From positions 60,676,756 to 60,740,755 of the forward strand of contig CM060731.1 in NCBI GenBank assembly GCA_030704615.1: 64,000 bases of DNA, read 5' to 3'. The DNA comes from Takakia lepidozioides (lineage: Eukaryota; Streptophyta; Takakiopsida; Takakiales; Takakiaceae). Below, in pieces: positions 1 to 20,100 of the stretch; position 1 is the first letter of the stretch, and every line of letters starts with the position of its first letter. A program made the translations under genes and the position numbers. The notes beneath the pieces are model-generated. The model made no database searches and had not been told where the DNA came from. It saw only the letters and a list, made by a program, of their open reading frames with translations.

Positions 1-1250
1 GTTCTCCAATTGAAAGCCAGAGAGCCTTGAAGAGAATTTGCTAGGGAAGCCTGAAGCCCTGGAGCTTTAAGCGGCTGCAACTCATCAATCTTCAACTCAT
101 CAATCGTCCGTGAAGAGAGAAAGCAAGCAAGAGGTGAGACGTGGTAGACGTATAGAGAGAGCAGGTCAGGCGAGGACCTGGTTCTTATACTCAGAGAGAT
201 GGAAGGGTATCTTTTGCTGAGCAGATTGTCAAAGAAATTAGCATTAGAGATAGTTTTGGGATGGAAGATTGACGTCCTTGAGAGCGGTGATAGCATTAGC
301 CGCCTGGTGTTGCTTCACTTCGATGAAGTAGCGGGTCATTTTCTCTACCCTGAGAGACCGATTAATACTGAGTTTGAGAGCCTCGTCCTTCATTCTACGG
401 TAGCTGTCAAAGGTTGAATTTAGCCAAAGTAGAAGAAGCCTGCGTATGTGGGCCCTTCGAAGGTTGTGCTCCATGAGCATGATAAGAGAAGGAATCCTTC
501 ACCCCTGTGCTGCAATTTCTGAGGTATTGGGCAACTTACAACAATACCTGACCAGCTGCAGCCCAGCTCTGGCCAAATGTCAGACAGCAGGCTCGGTGAA
601 ATTGAGGGATGACACTGAACACAGCAGCGGACGAGAAAACCCTACTCTTAACGGGACCTGAATATGCCTGCATTATTTCCTCACCCTAATGTTGGATTGA
701 CTTTAGTGGTCTTAATGCACAGCGAGTGTAAACAGGTCAGTCAAAAGTGTTTTGTGACACAGGTCACCTCCCTAAGCTCTTTATACCGGTCTTAGGCGAT
801 TGTGCCCTACCCTGAGTTACAGGTGCTCCTGGTGCTTGAGCTGCAGCTACCTGTGCTCATAGCCAAATGGTCCCCGTGAAACTATTGAAGGAATATGATT
901 CTTTTTATGTGTTTACTCACTGGATGGATTGGTCGCTGAGAGTTCTTGCTGCTCGTAGACAGTGCTGGTTTCCTCCTGTGCAGCTTGCTCAGCTGTACTG
1001 TTTATTCTACTGACAGAAGTGAAGGTCGTGAAGAAAGTTGTAATGTACCCTGTGCTCAGCATATGCACTAGGATTCTGCGAACCCATCTTTTTCACCTGT
1101 CAGTGTGAGGGGTAGTCATCACCACGAGTGACTAGCTTGCTGTACCATTCTAGGTTTTGGTCAATGTTGTGTTGGGTGTGCTTTTGCAAGTCTGATCATA
1201 GGACCACTTGAATCTGTTGTCAAATGGCATCTGAAGAGACTTTGTTGCAG
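1..1250. other. Upstream or intronic DNA of the ANKRD13-type gene
   Basis: No exon could be supported here. The first recognisable ANKRD13 exon begins at 1251 after a cag acceptor and opens with the last two bases of a split codon, so at least one coding exon lies further 5'. I looked for the expected preceding segment of the family and did not see it, so it is probably beyond the left edge. A 78-codon minus-strand open frame at 244-480 has plausible amino-acid composition but no recognised family. Confidence 0.5.
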
Positions 1251-3503
1251 GTATTGACGTTACCCAGGCTGAGCTTGCCTCTCAGATAACATGGAGGCGT
1301 CAGGAGAAGACAGAGATGGTGGGCCCTTGGAAGGCCAAGATATATGACATGCACAATGTACAGGTTAGTGTTATCGAGTACTAGACTTGGTCAGGCCATC
1401 CCCTGTTGGGTGGGTGGTTTTGGTATTTCCTGTTTACTTGGATGATATGATGGGGTAATTATTTGCTTTATTTGTTTCAATGGTGGCAGCTGCGGTTTCC
1501 CCGGACATGTGTAAGAGCATGTTGAGGCACATTTGGATTAGGAACTGTTTTTGACCTGTTTTAAGGAATCTCACCACAACCAAATTTGAATTGAGTGAGT
1601 CATTTATTAGGTTAAATTAGATGAAACAAATGTGATGGTTTCTTGTTCATGTTCTTAATTATGTGTCGTCCTTATTTTGTGAGTGTTTTTTATGTACAGG
1701 TCAGTGTTAGATCAAGAAGAGTTCCTGGAGCAATGACTGATGAGGAGCTCTTCGCAGTTGAGAGCGACAGACAAGACACTGAGCTGGACGAAGACTACGG
1801 CAATTTGTTGACAACTGAAGAGAAAGAGCAACTGGAAAGTGTCCTGAAATCTGATCATGCAGATATCGGGGATGACAGTTTGGATGGTGCTGCTAGACAA
1901 GATTTTGGCACCCAGAATGGAAGCTATGACTATTTGACAGAAGGGGATGATGATGGATTTCTAGATGACGGAACTGAGTTTCATCTTAGGCAGACATCAC
2001 ATCAAAATGGAAATAGTGGATTGATGGGGTCCCAAAAGGAGGAGAAAAAGGGCCGTTGGTTCGGTTGGGGAAAGCGCAGTGTCAAACATCGTGAGGGTGG
2101 AAAGAAGATGGAGTCGACGAGAACTGATGAAAGGTTTGCTGACAAGGGTTCTGATGGAGCTAGCTCAAGTACAGAGCCTTCAAGAAAGGCCAGGCAGAAC
2201 CCTGGAAATCCAGCAGAGAGCGGATGGAAGCCAGTTAGTGGTCGACGGTCTGTTGATAGTCGGCGGTCTGTCGACAGCCAGATGGCCGCTTTTGATAGCC
2301 GGGTGCCTGTCGACAGAAGAGCTTCTAATGTTGATGAGCTTATGCCGAGAAAGGGGAAGGGGAAGGAGTATAAAGCAGCAGCTGTCAAGAACACCGCCAG
2401 TAACAAGGAGTTGCTGAAGGGTAGTAGAAGCCGCCGAAGTACACCAAAGACAGAGGGTACCTCTGAGAGCGAGTACAAGAAGGGGTTGCGACCCATTCTG
2501 TGGTTGACCCCTGATTTTCCTCTGAAGACAGAGGAGTTGTTGCCTCTACTAGACATATTGGCGAACAAGGTCAAAGCCATTCGTCGGTTGCGGGAGTTGC
2601 TTACCACCAAGCTGCCTCCAGGAACATTTCCTGTTAAGGTCTGTTGGATGTTTCAAGCTTTATATGGCTTCTAGGTGTTTACCTGTGCAAAACTGTGGGT
2701 ACTAAGAAAGTGGCAAAGTCTTGTTGGCAATCGCCTTTGTTCGTGATTATTGTCATTCTAACCGAATGACATGGAGTTGGCAACATCTTACAACATGGTT
2801 GTGGATTCAGTTGTATGTCTGGTCTTGTTAATTATTTGGTGTTAGTGGCTTTTAAAAAAAAGAAACTTCCTCGACTCCAAGATACTGTTTGGTAGTCCAT
2901 AAGAAGGATCCATAGTGATGATAGGTATTTGTACCACTCAGTTTTCTTGCCGCAACAGATGTAAAATTGAGCTGAACTAAACGATCCTATTCACATGTCA
3001 AGGCTATGAGACCTTTTCAAGCGGAAGGTTATCAAACCGCATGCTGCGTTTCCTTTCAGACCTAGAATGTTGGAGATATTAAAATTTTGATTTGGTGGGG
3101 TTGGGGTTGACAGGTGGCTATCCCAGTGGTCCCAACAATTAGAGTGGTGGTCACATTCACCAAGTTTGAGGAATTGCGTCCTAATGAGGAGTTTGCGACC
3201 CCACTTTCAAGCCCAAGGCACTTTCAGGATGCTAAGGCAGACGGGGATTCGGCTCAGCCTCCAACTGGGTGGTTTTTATGGATGCGAGGATCACAAAGTC
3301 TTGCCAGGGGAGGCATGTTGGGTGGTGGTTTGGAGGAGTTGCTGGATGAGGAAGTTGACCCATTTCTGATTCCCAGTGATTACCGGTGGATTGATCTGGA
3401 TGAGAAAAAACGGCGAATGAAGGAGAAGAAGGGGAAGAGAAAGGGGAAGAAGTCCACACTGCCGACCAAGGAGGGGTTGGAAAGCGACCTGGATAGTCCC
3501 TAG
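1251..3503 (+). CDS. ANKRD13: ANKRD13-type ankyrin repeat protein, C-terminal part (GPCR-chaperone domain), 5' incomplete
   Basis: Three exons are readable: 1251-1363, 1700-2638 and 3114-3503 (stop TAG). Junctions are canonical GT-AG and the frame is continuous. Exon 1 reads IDVTQAELASQITWRRQEK and then EMVGPWKAKIYDMHNVQ; exon 2 opens VSVRSRRVPGAMTDEELF. These are the hallmark of the plant ANKRD13/GPCR-chaperone domain. The middle of exon 2 is acidic and then basic, serine-rich and low in complexity, with short repeats around RRSVDSRRSVDS. The domain resumes at LWLTPDFPLKTEELLPLLDI and runs across the 2638/3114 junction (PVK-VAIPVVPTIRVVVTFTKF). The C-terminus is a lysine-rich tail. Animal ANKRD13 proteins bind ubiquitin on endocytic cargo; the plant role is less clear. 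The N-terminal ankyrin repeats are outside the window. The gene converges on PECT. Confidence 0.85.
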
Positions 3504-5905
3504 CTTCTTTGCTGGATTGGTTATCTTGGTAAGTTCGGCCAGATGTATAGTTGGTGAAGGTATTCTAGCTTGAGGCTCTTTTTCAAAGAGCTGTGGCCTG
3601 ACTCCAGTCAGTATGCTGCCTTGCCAGAACAGGTGGATCAATGGTGGCCTTGCTTAATTATATCTGTTGTCATTGTCCATTGGGGGAATTTTTTTGTAGA
3701 TGGCTACATCTTTCTTATATTGGCCCACTGTACCTTTTGGCTGTCTACTTGCATTTGAGATGTGGAGCCATGTGCCCATCTGGGAGTTAATTTTGACTCC
3801 ACTTTTTCTTGCCTTGTGAATACATACATGCGCACAAGTTAAAAGTATACCCAACAAAAACAGTACGTAGTTGTGGAAGTGGTGGTTCTTAAGTCCTTGT
3901 CCCTGCCTTACACTAACCAATGGAAGGAGAAAATGCAGTGCAGGTGAAAATGAGCATCAAGATAGGAAGCACTTGCTCCAAGCTTTTGACTCTGAACAGT
4001 AGGAAACAACCTGGGTGGAATGTTTTGCATCTGCCTGCCAATATGGTGTTTGGTGGCAAATGTACCTCTCTTGGGAGTAAGTTTTCCTGTTGCTGTATAC
4101 AAGGAAAATTGACTTCATGCCCCCCTGTCTAGTCTTCTCATCATATGGTTAATAAGCTGGTGCTGTCCTCTCAGAAGTAATTTCAATATGATGTACTTCG
4201 AGCCAATGCATCAAAGCAGGGGAAAAAGTGTAAGTCGGTTGCATCAGTACAGTTTGATTTGTTGATGGATCCTTTGCTACACATGCACACTTTGGAAGCA
4301 TTGACAGGACACACGCTGATTAGAATGAAGTACTGAAGAGCAGCTTACAGAAGCATTTTCCCTATAAGATATCAATAGTTCTGGAAAATGTGAGTATCAA
4401 TGAGGACGAGGACAGTCTGATGTCGTCCTGATCAAATCATTATAGCATGGACCAGACAGACGATGTCACAGTTGGTGACCCATGCGGCCTCCCTTCTGTC
4501 GGTGCTGTCTTCAGGGATGGGTGGCACATCCTCTGCACTCAGAAGGGGCTAATCCACATCAGACAGACGGACATAAAACTTGATTACCAGCCAACGCCGT
4601 GCATTTTCCTTTGTCTCTGGAAGTGGTAGGAGCAAGACTTGGTAGTGTCGCATGAACAGCACTTCACCTGCCCTTGCAGCCTGAAGATGTGAATGCAAGG
4701 TTGGTGGATCAGTTAGTTCAATTAACCCATGAGTTTGAATGGTATGCGACTGTCTATTGAGGTGTCAAAGTTCCAGTACTTGTAGGGAAGATGATGGGAG
4801 AGGTACTTGACTGAGTTGCACTCACATTGTAAGATCAAGTCTGTCACTTTGTTCTTTCCACCTGTGTATGTGGCGCAACTTTGGTTCAAAGATGCAATGC
4901 CATCATCATGTAAAGAACTTGTATTTGACTTAGCGTCTCAATTGCTGATCACCAATATGCAAGGATCTGCTATTACCCAGTTTGATTGGGGTATCACAGT
5001 TTGCCATTGAAGCTCTCAAGTACCTGGTTGTGTTTACCAAACCCATTTAACCATGGTGATTTGCATTACTTCTAATTCAACACCATCAAGTTGTTTGTAT
5101 CTGAAGGCTTGGTTTTTAAGACAAGTCTGCCAATCCTTTGGACCTCTCAAAGGCCGGTTTATCGTGATCATGGATGCTCCAAGGCCAAGAGTTTTGAAGC
5201 TGAGTAAGAGGAGGTGTGCTTTTCATTGTAGGCTGTTGGAGGGTTAGACTGCATGACCCGTCAAGCTGAATTCCTCTAAAGTGTGAATATGATACCCTGC
5301 TGCTTGTCCCGAACTAACAATCTTGATCACACAGGGTTGATTTGTCAATTTTTGAAATCATGGAAGACAATCTCTATTCGACCCTACCAACTCTGTGTTT
5401 ACAAGTTGCTCATTAGTACTTCCCGCTACAGTGCTCACTGGTGCTGTAATTTGACCTTCCATGATTCACTCTACCTATTCAATTGCTCTTCATTTTGAAG
5501 TTTTGCCTCAAACATGGCCTTTACATATGAAGACCTAAGAAGTAAATAAATCTTTCACACAACACAAGGCTGCAGTTACGCCCTTCAAAAAACATCAAAA
5601 GACCTCTCATCAAAGCCACACAAGCCAGTGACCGTGTGTTGGACCACCCAAAAGACTTTCTAAGCCATTAACTAGCAATCATCACATGCAGTTTTGAAGT
5701 TCCATCTAAACTCTCATTGTAGGTGGAGTTAAGTTAGGAAAGAGCAATAAATCATACAGTTTATATAGGTGAAATGTTTAATATGTACCCCTATGTCTAA
5801 AAACAATATTGGCATTTGAATGTAAAAGGCCAAGTTTAAGGGAGGCCATTGAAGGCTTCAGATCACAGAGAGCACTGCCCACTAGCCCAGATCTGAAAAG
5901 GCGAG
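3504..5905. other. Convergent intergenic DNA between ANKRD13 and PECT
   Basis: This is 2.4 kb between two converging stop codons, so it should hold both 3' UTRs and terminators. Short open frames occur on both strands (for example 4447-4629 +) but none shows a recognisable domain or conserved splice-linked coding pattern. No repeat family used elsewhere in the window was seen. Confidence 0.5.
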
Positions 5906-11562
<5,657 letters not shown>

Positions 11563-14058
11563 ATGCTGCGAGCCTTACAAGGAAACGTCATGGACATTGA
11601 TCAGATGTACCTTGCAAGAAAAGCCATTCTCGGGCAAAGACACCAATCCAGGTACAATATTGCATTGCGCCGGAGATGCAATGTAAGAGGGCAGGTAGGA
11701 ATTGAGGTGTAAGCAGATGCTGAGAATCGTCTTGTGGGTAAGCAGGTCAGGACCTCCTGCAGTGGGTGCGTCCAATTTGGCTCGAAGGCTGATGCCCTCC
11801 TGGGATGAAGGTGAGAGATTGGTTTTGTGTTTAGATGTAATTATCATGCCAGATGTACTGAGGTGTGAATTCTCATTAGGAAGGATGGCCTCTATTATGT
11901 TTTGTGCATTTGGAGGGTTGGGGATTGCCTGTCTCCCCTCTTGTGACCGCATTTTATGCTGTACTTATTCCTTTACTCTCCTCTTAGGCACCTGCAGGAT
12001 GTATACTCTGGGTGTGTGCAGTAGCCCTTCAGGGTGAAGTGACACCATAAGTTACGCCTGCTTTGGCAGGCATCTTCCTAACTTTATTTTATTTTATACC
12101 CTGGGTGGCATGAATAGTGCCTGCAGAATTCTGTTTTGGGAGGTTAACAGTGGAGGCCTTGGTGTTGGTGTGTGGGTAGCTCCTCCTGAAATTCGGCATT
12201 TGTACAAGGAGTTCTTGAATGCTGTTTTGGAGTTGATAGATGGGGAGGTTTCATCAGAAGAGCTGCAACAATCTGCAACTGTTGTTTATGATAAACTCCA
12301 TGATCTTGATACTCCTGTCAGAGGACCTTCAATGGATTGGTCGATTATCAACAAGAAAAGGTTTTCCCTTGCCTTAACAAATTGAGAGGGCTCATTGAAC
12401 TATATAGACTCTTCTTTTACAGTCTACAGAGACAAATGGATGTGTGTGTAAGCTAGAGAAGGACAGAGACAAGGTTTGCAAATAAGTACTTCCATTGGGT
12501 GCTGAATGAACAAATTGTCTTACCAAGGGTTTCCAATTGGTGCCCAGTATAGGAAGAATCTCACTTAGGGTTGGGCAATGCAATTGGGGCGCGCTCACTG
12601 ATGTATGGATAAATCTGCTGCAGAGAGCAGCTGGCTCTGGTGTTTGGGCGAACGTTTGCAAACGACCGCATTCTCAAGGCTGCAAGCTTGGCTCACCATC
12701 TATATAGCTGGCAGGTTGGCTCCACCCAGAGTGACAGGGAAGACATAGGGGTGAGTGGTACTGAGGCCATAGAGTTTGGTGCTGACCTGGATTTCAAAGT
12801 CCCATCAGAATGGGTGGAAGATCTTGAAGGAGACAGTGATGATGAAGAATGGGAGGATCTTATGTCTTCTGTCACCAGTAGCTTGACTCTGGCCGAATCT
12901 GATCCACCACAGGGGTCAGGACTGTCGAAAACTTCAACAGGTATGACTGGCCATAATCCTGAAGAAGGGTTGCAGGCAACAAGTGAGGGAGGTGGGGTCA
13001 GTTTGCGATGGCTCCAGAGAGCATGTGAGCAGGGAGGCCAGTTTTCTGGTGATGAACTGGCAATCACTATATGCCGTGTCTTGGAATCTGATCGGTCAGG
13101 AGATGAGGTATGCTTTCTAGATATGCTCTGTTTGAATGAGTCAGTGGCTATCAAAATGTCACACCGTATGTGTTGGATGCATGACCTCCATGTTGGTGGC
13201 CTATGGTTTGGGTATTGCTGAGGGTAATATTTGGGTATCCACCTCATAAGGGAGGTGAAGTATCAATATCATAATATCAAAGGGAATATTGTGAATGCAT
13301 TTGATTACACTTATATTCCAAGGCTCTTGTTTTTTTGAATCGTTGTTTTTCAATGTGAAGATTGCAGGGGACTTATTTGATCTCATTGGCGATGGTGGTT
13401 TTGAGCTTATCCAGGAGATCCTGCAGGTACTATCTAAGAGTTAGTTGTAGGCTCTTTGTGGGTGCACACAAAAATACATGTGAAATCAAGTAAGTTGTGC
13501 TGGTTTGGTTGTGATTCTGGTCTGCATCAGTGATGATCACTCACTTTCTCTTTGTTTTTGTTCGTTGTTTTCCGTTCTGATCTGGAAGTGGTGAGTCCAG
13601 CATCGCAAGGAGCTAGTGGAGTTGGTGCACAAAAGTATGGCATCTCTCAAGTCAGAAAATGCTGGTGCCCCTCAATCACGCATGCCCAGTTATGGTACTC
13701 AGGTTTACTACCAAACTACTTGAATGATACCTTGGCTTCAGAGGAGTACTAAGAAATCTTACAGTAAACTCTTAAACTAGCATCTGGAGTACAGATAAGC
13801 TTGCAAATGCCTATTGTCCTCCCTCTGCACTCATGTTGGTCTTGCTTGGCAACTGCCGAAGATAGCTTCATTATGTAGAATGGATTGTCTTCTTGCCCAG
13901 GCTGTGTAGTGGGTGGTGTATGTTGCTTTCCAAATGCAACAGCGACTGCTCACAGATGTACGGTAATTGATGTACATACTGCAAATATAGAGCCCACCCC
14001 CGACAGGGTGCAGTAACCAAAAGGTGAAGTGGCTGTTAGTTATACCGGCTTTGGACGG

Positions 14059-14106
<48 letters not shown>

Positions 14107-17100
14107 ATAGAGGCTACGGCAAACAACGTCTTATGAGTACAATCTCTCTCTACATAGAGTGCAATTGCCCGTTGTGTGGGCAATCTGAAGACAGTATTCA
14201 TTTTCTGATACACTGTCCGGGGTTCTCTCACCAAAGAGACGCTCTCTTCAACTCTATCAAGGGAATTGTGCCTGTACCCCTGTTTACCAACTTTGAAAGT
14301 CTCAAGGCTGAGCCAAAAGCCCAGGCCCTTCTGAGGCCTAGTTTTTGGGCAAATCACACACAGCAGATTGATGCTTGTGTGAAGGGATTTCTAGAGGATA
14401 TCTGGAAAACCCGGATTAATTCTTTATATGAACGTAAGTCTTACTACCAACGTCAGCCCCTGACAGAGGTAGGTTCTGTTCCTTTTGTTCCCGCTCAAAC
14501 TGGCCGCGGGGTCATTGGCCACAAGGCTACGGCAAACAACGTCTTATGAGTACAATCTCTCTCTACATAGTAGAATGGCCACAAGGCTACAACGTCTTAT
14601 CATACTTGGTGTTCCAATCAACTCCTAGCTGTGTTAATTGTCAGTGTTCCTTTTGACTGGCATCTAATTTCAGTTGTGATTATCAAACTGTCAGGTTAGT
14701 GTACAAACGGGGTTTGAGAAGCAAACTGACAAGCTCCGGCGGAAAGAGGAAAAACGGCACGCTAGGCGTAAGGGCCTGGCCGGTGTGGATGGAGAGTCGG
14801 AGTTTGAGTGGTTAGTTGGGGCGGGAGGATTTTCTGCCTTGGTGGATGCCAGTGAAAGGGGCAGTGGGGTTATAGATAAACTGGTGGGTAAGGGGGATAA
14901 TACCCTTTTGGGGCTCTCTGGAGCAGCCCTTCCTCAAGGGTCCACTCGCAAAGTCTTTAAGGGCTATGAGGAGGTTCACGTGCCTGCGACACCCACTGCT
15001 CCCTTGAAGCCTGGCGAGCATTTGGTATGAACAAAGTCCTTTGCACTACAGAAGGGCCTTGTGGCTTTACTGGAGATTGATAGCAGTGCCTGCATGCAGA
15101 ACATATATCTACCTCCAAAACAATTGTCAAATAACCCAGAAGGATCCTCAGTTCTTGTTATCTGTTACCTCTTCTTTTATATGGTTGAAGGAGTGATAGT
15201 TAATGAGGTATTCGAGTCAGTAAAGGAGGAAGCAATATGGGGGTGTGATGGTGTGAGCAGGTGAAAATATCAGAGCTGGAAGACTTTGCACAGCTGGCGT
15301 TCGAAGGGTACAAGACCCTCAACCGCATCCAGAGCCGCATTTTCCATACTGCCTTCGCGAGTAATGAAAACATCCTTGTATGTGATTTCCAGTCTCTTCA
15401 AAAATAGTTGTGCTGTAATTCCCTTTCTCATAATCCTCGATGTTTAGTTGAAAGTTGTATGTGAGTGTTTGCAAATGCAAAGGGCCTTATTCACTGATTC
15501 TTACCTCTCTCTAAACACTGGGACAAACATGGTTCTTGAAGAGGGAAGGGTCAGTGCTGGTCTTTGTAGGTTTCTTCATCATATCTATCTGTCAAAAGTT
15601 CTCTGGGGATGTGACGAGTTGATTGATGAGTTTGCATTGATGAGTTGTAGATCTGGGCTAATCAATAACAACACTGCACTTGCATGTTCCATCTTGTCTG
15701 TTTTTGTTGTTGAGTTGTATACTGTTTGGTGTTCTTTAAAGGTAAGACACTGATAACTGACATGCTGATGTGACAGGTGTGCGCTCCAACAGGGGCTGGT
15801 AAAACTAACATTGCCATGATCACAGTTTTGCATGAGGTATATTTCCTCATTGAAGACAGAGAGGCAGTAGCCTAGGTAGTTTTGTGGAGTACTTCTGATC
15901 TTTCGCGGTCTCTGCTCTTCATGATCATGTGAGTTTTGTTCCCATTTCATGTTGAGAGCACTTTCCTCACATACCAGTTTCTGTGAGTCACTATATGCTC
16001 CTGGAGCCTTGAGAATTTCTGGCATAAGGACTGGTGGAGTGTGCCACATCCATGTTTTTCAAAGTGGCTCCTTGGGGGCATGCAGATAGGGCAGCATCTG
16101 CGATATGGAGTGCTGCAGAAGAATGAGTTCAAGATTGTGTATGTCGCTCCTATGAAGGTACCCTCTTACTTGTTACTATTTCTTTGTACTACTTTTGTAG
16201 AAGACTCTTTGATCATATAAGAGTTCGCAGTCATTCTTACGATTGGTTCTGATCAAACATTGCAACTCCATAGCGCTGAAAGTGATGATTGTGCCTTTGG
16301 GGCGCCCAGTGTCTCTACTGGGATGGCATTGTTTGTATTTATTTGCATCTGTTTGTCTTAACTGTGCTAGACAGACAAACAAAACTAGTATAAATGGAGT
16401 CATGGGGCTTTTGGTACTTTGGTGCGGGTTTCACCCATGACTGATGGTTGATCATATTGGAAACCTGGGTTGTGGACTAAGCCTGTCAAGAGGCATAGGT
16501 CCCTCGTAAGTGTCACTCTCCAAGTATTATTTGGCTTGTGTCAGTGCTGTTAGTAAGATTCAGCTGACTTGAAATCCTCACGTAACAGTCTTTGAGAGAC
16601 CCTAGGCCTGTGGTGGCTTTGCTTCTGAAAAATACTGCCTAAGGTTTTTGTCGTGGACAGGCACTGGCAGCTGAAGTGACCTCGGCTTTCAGTCGTAGGC
16701 TGGCACCCTTGGGTGTGGTTGTCAAGGAGCTCACTGGTGACATGCAGCTAACTAAGCGTGAACTGGAAGAGACTCAGGTTCCTTCCTTTCTGTATGTCTT
16801 TTCTTGGCTTTATGCATGGAGAAGCTGAACACCAACAACAGAACAACAACATAGAGCAGCACAAACAGCAGCACAAAGCCTGTAAACACAAGATAAAACC
16901 ACAACAGACCCCAAATACACCACAAACCCTACAACCTTGGCAAGCCAAGCATGCTGACGTCTTTAGCAGGGAAATAAATGCAATTTTTGAGTAGAAGTCT
17001 GCTCAAGTATTCTAAGAGGAAAGCTAACGTGATGTTTAAGCAGATGATAGTGACAACACCGGAGAAGTGGGATGTAATAACACGGAAAAGCAGCGACATG

Positions 17101-20100
17101 GCGCTGGCCACATTAGTCAAACTCCTTATTATTGATGAGGTGCACCTCCTCAATGACGACCGAGGTCCTGTAATTGAAACTCTTGTGGCGCGTACTCTTC
17201 GACAGGTGGGATGCTTACCGAGCGACTGACAAGAGACCTGCCTGGATCTGCTTATAATCTGTGTCTTTGAAATTCAGAGCAGTAATCCGTATGTCAAACG
17301 CATGTGCCTCTTAGTAGGGTGACCCTTGCTGCATTGATGTACATTCAGTAGACGGGTCCCACACTGGTTTGGTATCAGGAATGGCAGTGGTGTTCCTTGC
17401 TCCTAAATGTGAGTGCCCTATATGACACTTGCAGGTGGAATCTACACAGAGTATGATTCGCATTGTTGGGCTTTCAGCAACTCTTCCAAATTATTTGGAG
17501 GTAACTAGTGTTTGTGATTTCATTTTGCCTTTGTAAGTTCATTGACACTCTTATCTTTGGTATCTCTATTTTTCTGTGATATGAAAACAGTACAAACTGT
17601 GTGTAATGATGAGAAAGCTTTAGAGAATAGTACTAGTCTGAGCTTATGGATATTGTATTGTCTCATTTGGTATTCAGGTCTAAGGCATTGGCCCTTAGAG
17701 TCCGACTGCATATGGCAGCCATCCTACCTGATCTAGTGAGGCGAAGTCCCTGCCTCTGGCTGTTGGTAGCATGTATGCATTCGCTAACATAGGCACAAGT
17801 GTATTGGTGCACCTAGACAATGACCATAGTTTTCTGACCACCAGGCTATTTGGTGGAAGCCTACAAGGATTATGACAAGTTGTTGTGGTGGAAGGCAGTG
17901 AGGAAGGGCACATGCCTGGAAATACTTGTAGAAATGATCTCCAGGCAACCTACTATTTAGTGCTTCTGTTCTTGATTGTCTCTTCCTGCAATCTGCACAC
18001 CGTCCTGTATGGATATGTCAGTGACAGTGCTGAAAGTATTTCTGATGGTTATACTGATTATGGTTGATGGTTGTTCAGGTAGCACAGTTTCTGAGAGTTA
18101 ATCCAGAGACAGGATTATTCTATTTCGATGCAAGCTATCGACCAGTCCCTCTTACACAGCAGTACATTGGTGTAACCGAGCCCAATTTTGTGCTTCGCAA
18201 CCAGCTCATGAATGAAGTCTGTTACACAAAGGTGCTATTTTTTCGCTAACCCCAGGTTTCCCTGACAGCTCTCGCTCCTTTTCAACTCCACTCCCAGCTG
18301 CAATGTCCTTTCCTTCAGCACAAAAGCCATTTTTGTTAAAAGTATCTACAGGTATTTAAGCTGTAAGAAAATGTGCTTTCTTTCCTCCATGCATTAGTTT
18401 TGGTACCATTTGAAGTATGGGCATGTTTGGAATATGTTGTTGTGTTTTTCCTGCTGTTCATTGTTTGTTTGTGGAGAAGAAGGATACGAACTTTGTGTAG
18501 TCCACGAAAACCCTTGGAGATGGGACAATGACCAAAATATACCAGGCCGAAATTAGTGAAGACAGACAGTATGTACACATTATTGTCGCCTCGTCTGCCC
18601 CTGGCTTTGACAAAACTGGAAAGAAGGGACAGGACTGAGGAGGGATAAATTGGAGAGAGGTATGCATGTGTGGGAATATGCGTGAAGATGAAACGGCGGT
18701 GGCAGGTACTGGATGCTATTAGGCGTGGGCATCAGGCAATGGTCTTTGTCCACTCTCGCAAGGATACTGTCAAGACAGCCCGCATTTTGGTATTTCCAGT
18801 GCCTTCTGAAAGTAGATAGTTTTCTATTCAATGGTTCACGGTGGTCACACATTGTCCTGCCTAGTTAGCACCTAGTGGTTGGCCCGTGTTGACAAAATTC
18901 ACCACATGTATCTTAGATGTTGAAAAAGAGTCTTATCATTCTTTTCCTTTCTGTGTTTCACAGTAAGTTACTCTGAATTACCATTTTTGGCGCTCCTTAT
19001 CGCCAGCTCTGACAGTGTAATCATCTATAGATGTAGTGTACTTATATTGCTACTTCGCCTATGGGTTTGTGGATGCGAGGGGTTGGTAAGAAAGTTACAT
19101 GAGCAAGGGAAGTTCTTGGCTGGTGCAGGTGGAGATAGCACAGCGCAATGCTGAATTGGGGCAGTTCAATGATGTTGCTGATCTTCCACAGTTCAGCCTC
19201 ATGAAGGTCACATTTTGTTAGTATTTAAATATGTTACCTTGATAGAAGCATTGTAGATTCCGACACAGGTCAGGAATGTTCTGAGATTGATAAATGGCTG
19301 TTGAGTCTTCTTCAACTCCATCATACTTGTGTTTTTCATACGTAGCAAGACATGAGAGATACAAACCTGTGCTCCGCCAGTTTTTGTGTTAGGCCCTCTT
19401 CATCAATATGAGTTCGTTGGGGGTGGGATGATGGACAGAAGGAGGTGTCAAAGTCCAGAAACCGGGAGCTGGCTGAGCTTTCCACATCAGGCTTCGGGGT
19501 GCACCATGCAGGAATGCTGCGCTCTGATCGGAATCTCACTGAGCGCCTCTTCTCTGAGGGACTGATAAAGGTAGGATGGTATGTCTACTGCATTTGCAGT
19601 TGCACAACAGTGGGAGTAAAGGGTCAATTTCCATGGTGTCCATCATCCGTGCTCTTTTATGGTGCTCATTATGTCTTGTTTCTGATGTCTCAAGCTTATG
19701 GACGATTTGCCAACAAGGATCTGTCAATACCAATCTCACCTCATGGTGCAAGTTTTATGTCCTCCCTTGCATGAGGTGCCAGTAAAAGTCGGAGTTTGTT
19801 CGTTAGAGAAGTTTGGGGACAGTCCTTTGAAGCCGCCTTGACTCTGAAGGAGCATATGTGCATTCAACGGTTGCTGGTTCATGGCTGAATCCAATGAGTA
19901 CCGTGACTGATTTGATTGATGGGACTCGGTTTGCAGGTCCTGGTTTGCACAGCAACACTAGCCTGGGGGGTAAATTTGCCAGCACACATGGTGGTAATCA
20001 AGGTTATTGCTGCTACCTTTCCTTTCCTTTTACCAAAGCCACTTCGCTTATAGTCATTTTTCTCTATGGACAAGGTGTTGGTCACACTTGAAGATCAGAT

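Noticed and set aside
244-480. Minus-strand ORF of 78 codons near the left edge
   Set aside because: Composition is protein-like, but no family was recognised and there are no splice partners; too little support to call a gene.
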